From Syntrophobacterales bacterium (GTDB taxonomy: Bacteria; Desulfobacterota; Syntrophobacteria; BM002), in assembly GCA_030601545.1 (NCBI GenBank), contig JAUVTM010000118.1, forward strand, positions 1-6,845: a stretch of DNA of 6,845 nt, in the 5' to 3' direction. Positions 6,073-6,845 of the stretch are shown piece after piece (position 1 is the stretch's first letter; each line of letters starts with the position of its first letter). The translations under genes and the position numbers were made by a program. Below the pieces are notes generated by a model. That model did no database searches, was not told where the DNA came from, and saw nothing but the letters and a program-made list of their open reading frames with translations.

Positions 6073-6845
6073 GTGAAGATCCTTACTTACAAGCATGAGA
6101 AGACTGCTGTTGAGAAAGTGCTGCGCATTGGAGCTGAAATGTCGCAGAGCCTGGATGCTGAAATCTGCTTTCTAACCGCCCGGAGTGGCACACCTGCCAC
6201 TGAAGAACCGCCGCCAGTGGGTGTGGATATCCCCTGGGAGCAGAGAGGTAAACTTCAACCGGGAATTCAAATCCTCACCCAGGCAATGGAACTTCTCACC
6301 AAAACAGGATTCCTTTTACCACAAGATAGCATCAATATTCGAGCCGTGCGAAATGGCTATCTATTCTTGGGTGCAACCCCCTCAGGCCGTCGTGTGCCTT
6401 TCTACGAACGGTACGGCCATCTGATAGAGGTGTTGAATTACGAGGTGGATGAACACCAGCAAGACCTGGTGGTTGTTGGTGCTCCCAGACGACAGGGTCT
6501 AGGACGGTTTGTTTCGGGTGACAGAGCGAACCACTTAGTCCGTGACCTGCATGCTTCAGTCTTCCTGGTACGAAGCGGTGATTTGAATAGTCGTTTTCTG
6601 GTCTGCGCTGACGGCTCATCCTCAGCTCGCCGCCTCTTTCCACTTCTCAAACAGCTCCTCCCTGCGGTTCGTGGACCGGTGGATCTTATTTGGGTGCGAG
6701 AACCAGATGCAACCGAAGAGGAAACAGAAGCGGGCAACGAATGCGTGCAGCGAGCACGGGCCTGGTTGGACAGCTGCGGCAAGGAGGGTGATTTGCTCTT
6801 GCGTGAAGGAGATCGTCCCCAGGAAGTGATACTAAAAGAAGCGGG
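6073..6845 (+). CDS. Tandem UspA-like universal stress protein, C-terminal part missing
   Basis: A frame starting at GTG 6073 stays open for 257 codons to the window edge. Residues 1-167 look like one Usp domain: VKILTYKHEK at the start, an amphipathic helix (about 62-79), then DLVVVGAPRRQGLGRFVSGDRANHLVRDLHASVFLVR (131-167), the usual Usp C-terminal half. A second unit begins at RFLVCADGSSSARRLFPLLKQLL (174-196), the Usp N-terminal pattern with the Asp at 180, and continues past the end. The ATP-binding loop of the first unit, normally G-2x-G-9x-G-S/T, reads G136, R139, G149, D150: the second Gly and the S/T are lost, so this unit may not bind ATP. Start choice rests on a strong GAGG site 6 nt before. 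The 14-nt gap to the SulP stop indicates co-transcription, and Usp partners of SulP transporters would fit a regulatory or sensing role (inference). The domain call is good, the role speculative. Confidence 0.82.
   Translation, partial: MKILTYKHEKTAVEKVLRIGAEMSQSLDAEICFLTARSGTPATEEPPPVGVDIPWEQRGKLQPGIQILTQAMELLTKTGFLLPQDSINIRAVRNGYLFLGATPSGRRVPFYERYGHLIEVLNYEVDEHQQDLVVVGAPRRQGLGRFVSGDRANHLVRDLHASVFLVRSGDLNSRFLVCADGSSSARRLFPLLKQLLPAVRGPVDLIWVREPDATEEETEAGNECVQRARAWLDSCGKEGDLLLREGDRPQEVILKEA

Noticed and set aside
6185..6782. Several short frames on both strands at the right end
   Set aside because: They overlap the Usp-like frame from GTG 6073, which has a ribosome site and clear domain motifs.

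Overview
The window looks like chromosomal DNA from an anaerobic Gram-negative bacterium, probably of the old Deltaproteobacteria (Desulfobacterota) or a similar lineage. This rests on the gene styles (B12-dependent radical SAM protein, SulP transporter with a Usp partner), mid-range base composition, and intergenic repeats of the CCCCCTTT/AAAGGGGG and ATTTCGG kinds. No rRNA or marker gene is present, so the placement is soft. There is no tRNA, rRNA, CRISPR array, transposase or phage gene.

Left block, minus strand (2547 down to 1): a tight three-gene operon. In transcription order it holds a PaaI-type hotdog thioesterase (2547-2059), a cobalamin-binding radical SAM protein (2044-398) and an alpha/beta hydrolase that runs off the window (377-1). 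The gaps are 14 and 20 nt. A likely carbon- or methyl-transfer radical enzyme flanked by two acyl/ester hydrolases suggests a small modification pathway acting on acyl or ester substrates; the substrate is unknown.

Middle (2548-3236): about 690 nt of gene-free DNA between divergent genes, rich in repeats. It holds a triple heptamer repeat, a short cassette of mini-hairpins between 9-bp direct repeats, a 199-bp segment bounded by perfect 15-bp inverted repeats with a pseudoknot-capable core, and a 12-bp perfect hairpin. The last two lie just upstream of a phosphoribosyltransferase of the COG1926 type (3237-3932, plus strand).

Right block, plus strand: a 302-nt gap carries a nested G/C-run inverted repeat (4078-4182). 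After it come a SulP anion transporter with a STAS domain and a cysteine-rich tail (4235-6058) and, 14 nt later, a tandem UspA-like protein starting at GTG 6073 and cut by the window end. The last two look co-transcribed; the Usp-like protein may be a regulator or sensor partner of the transporter. The most unusual things here are the structured intergenic element at 2946-3186, the orphan B12 radical SAM operon, and the SulP-Usp pair with its Cys tail and degenerate nucleotide-binding loop.
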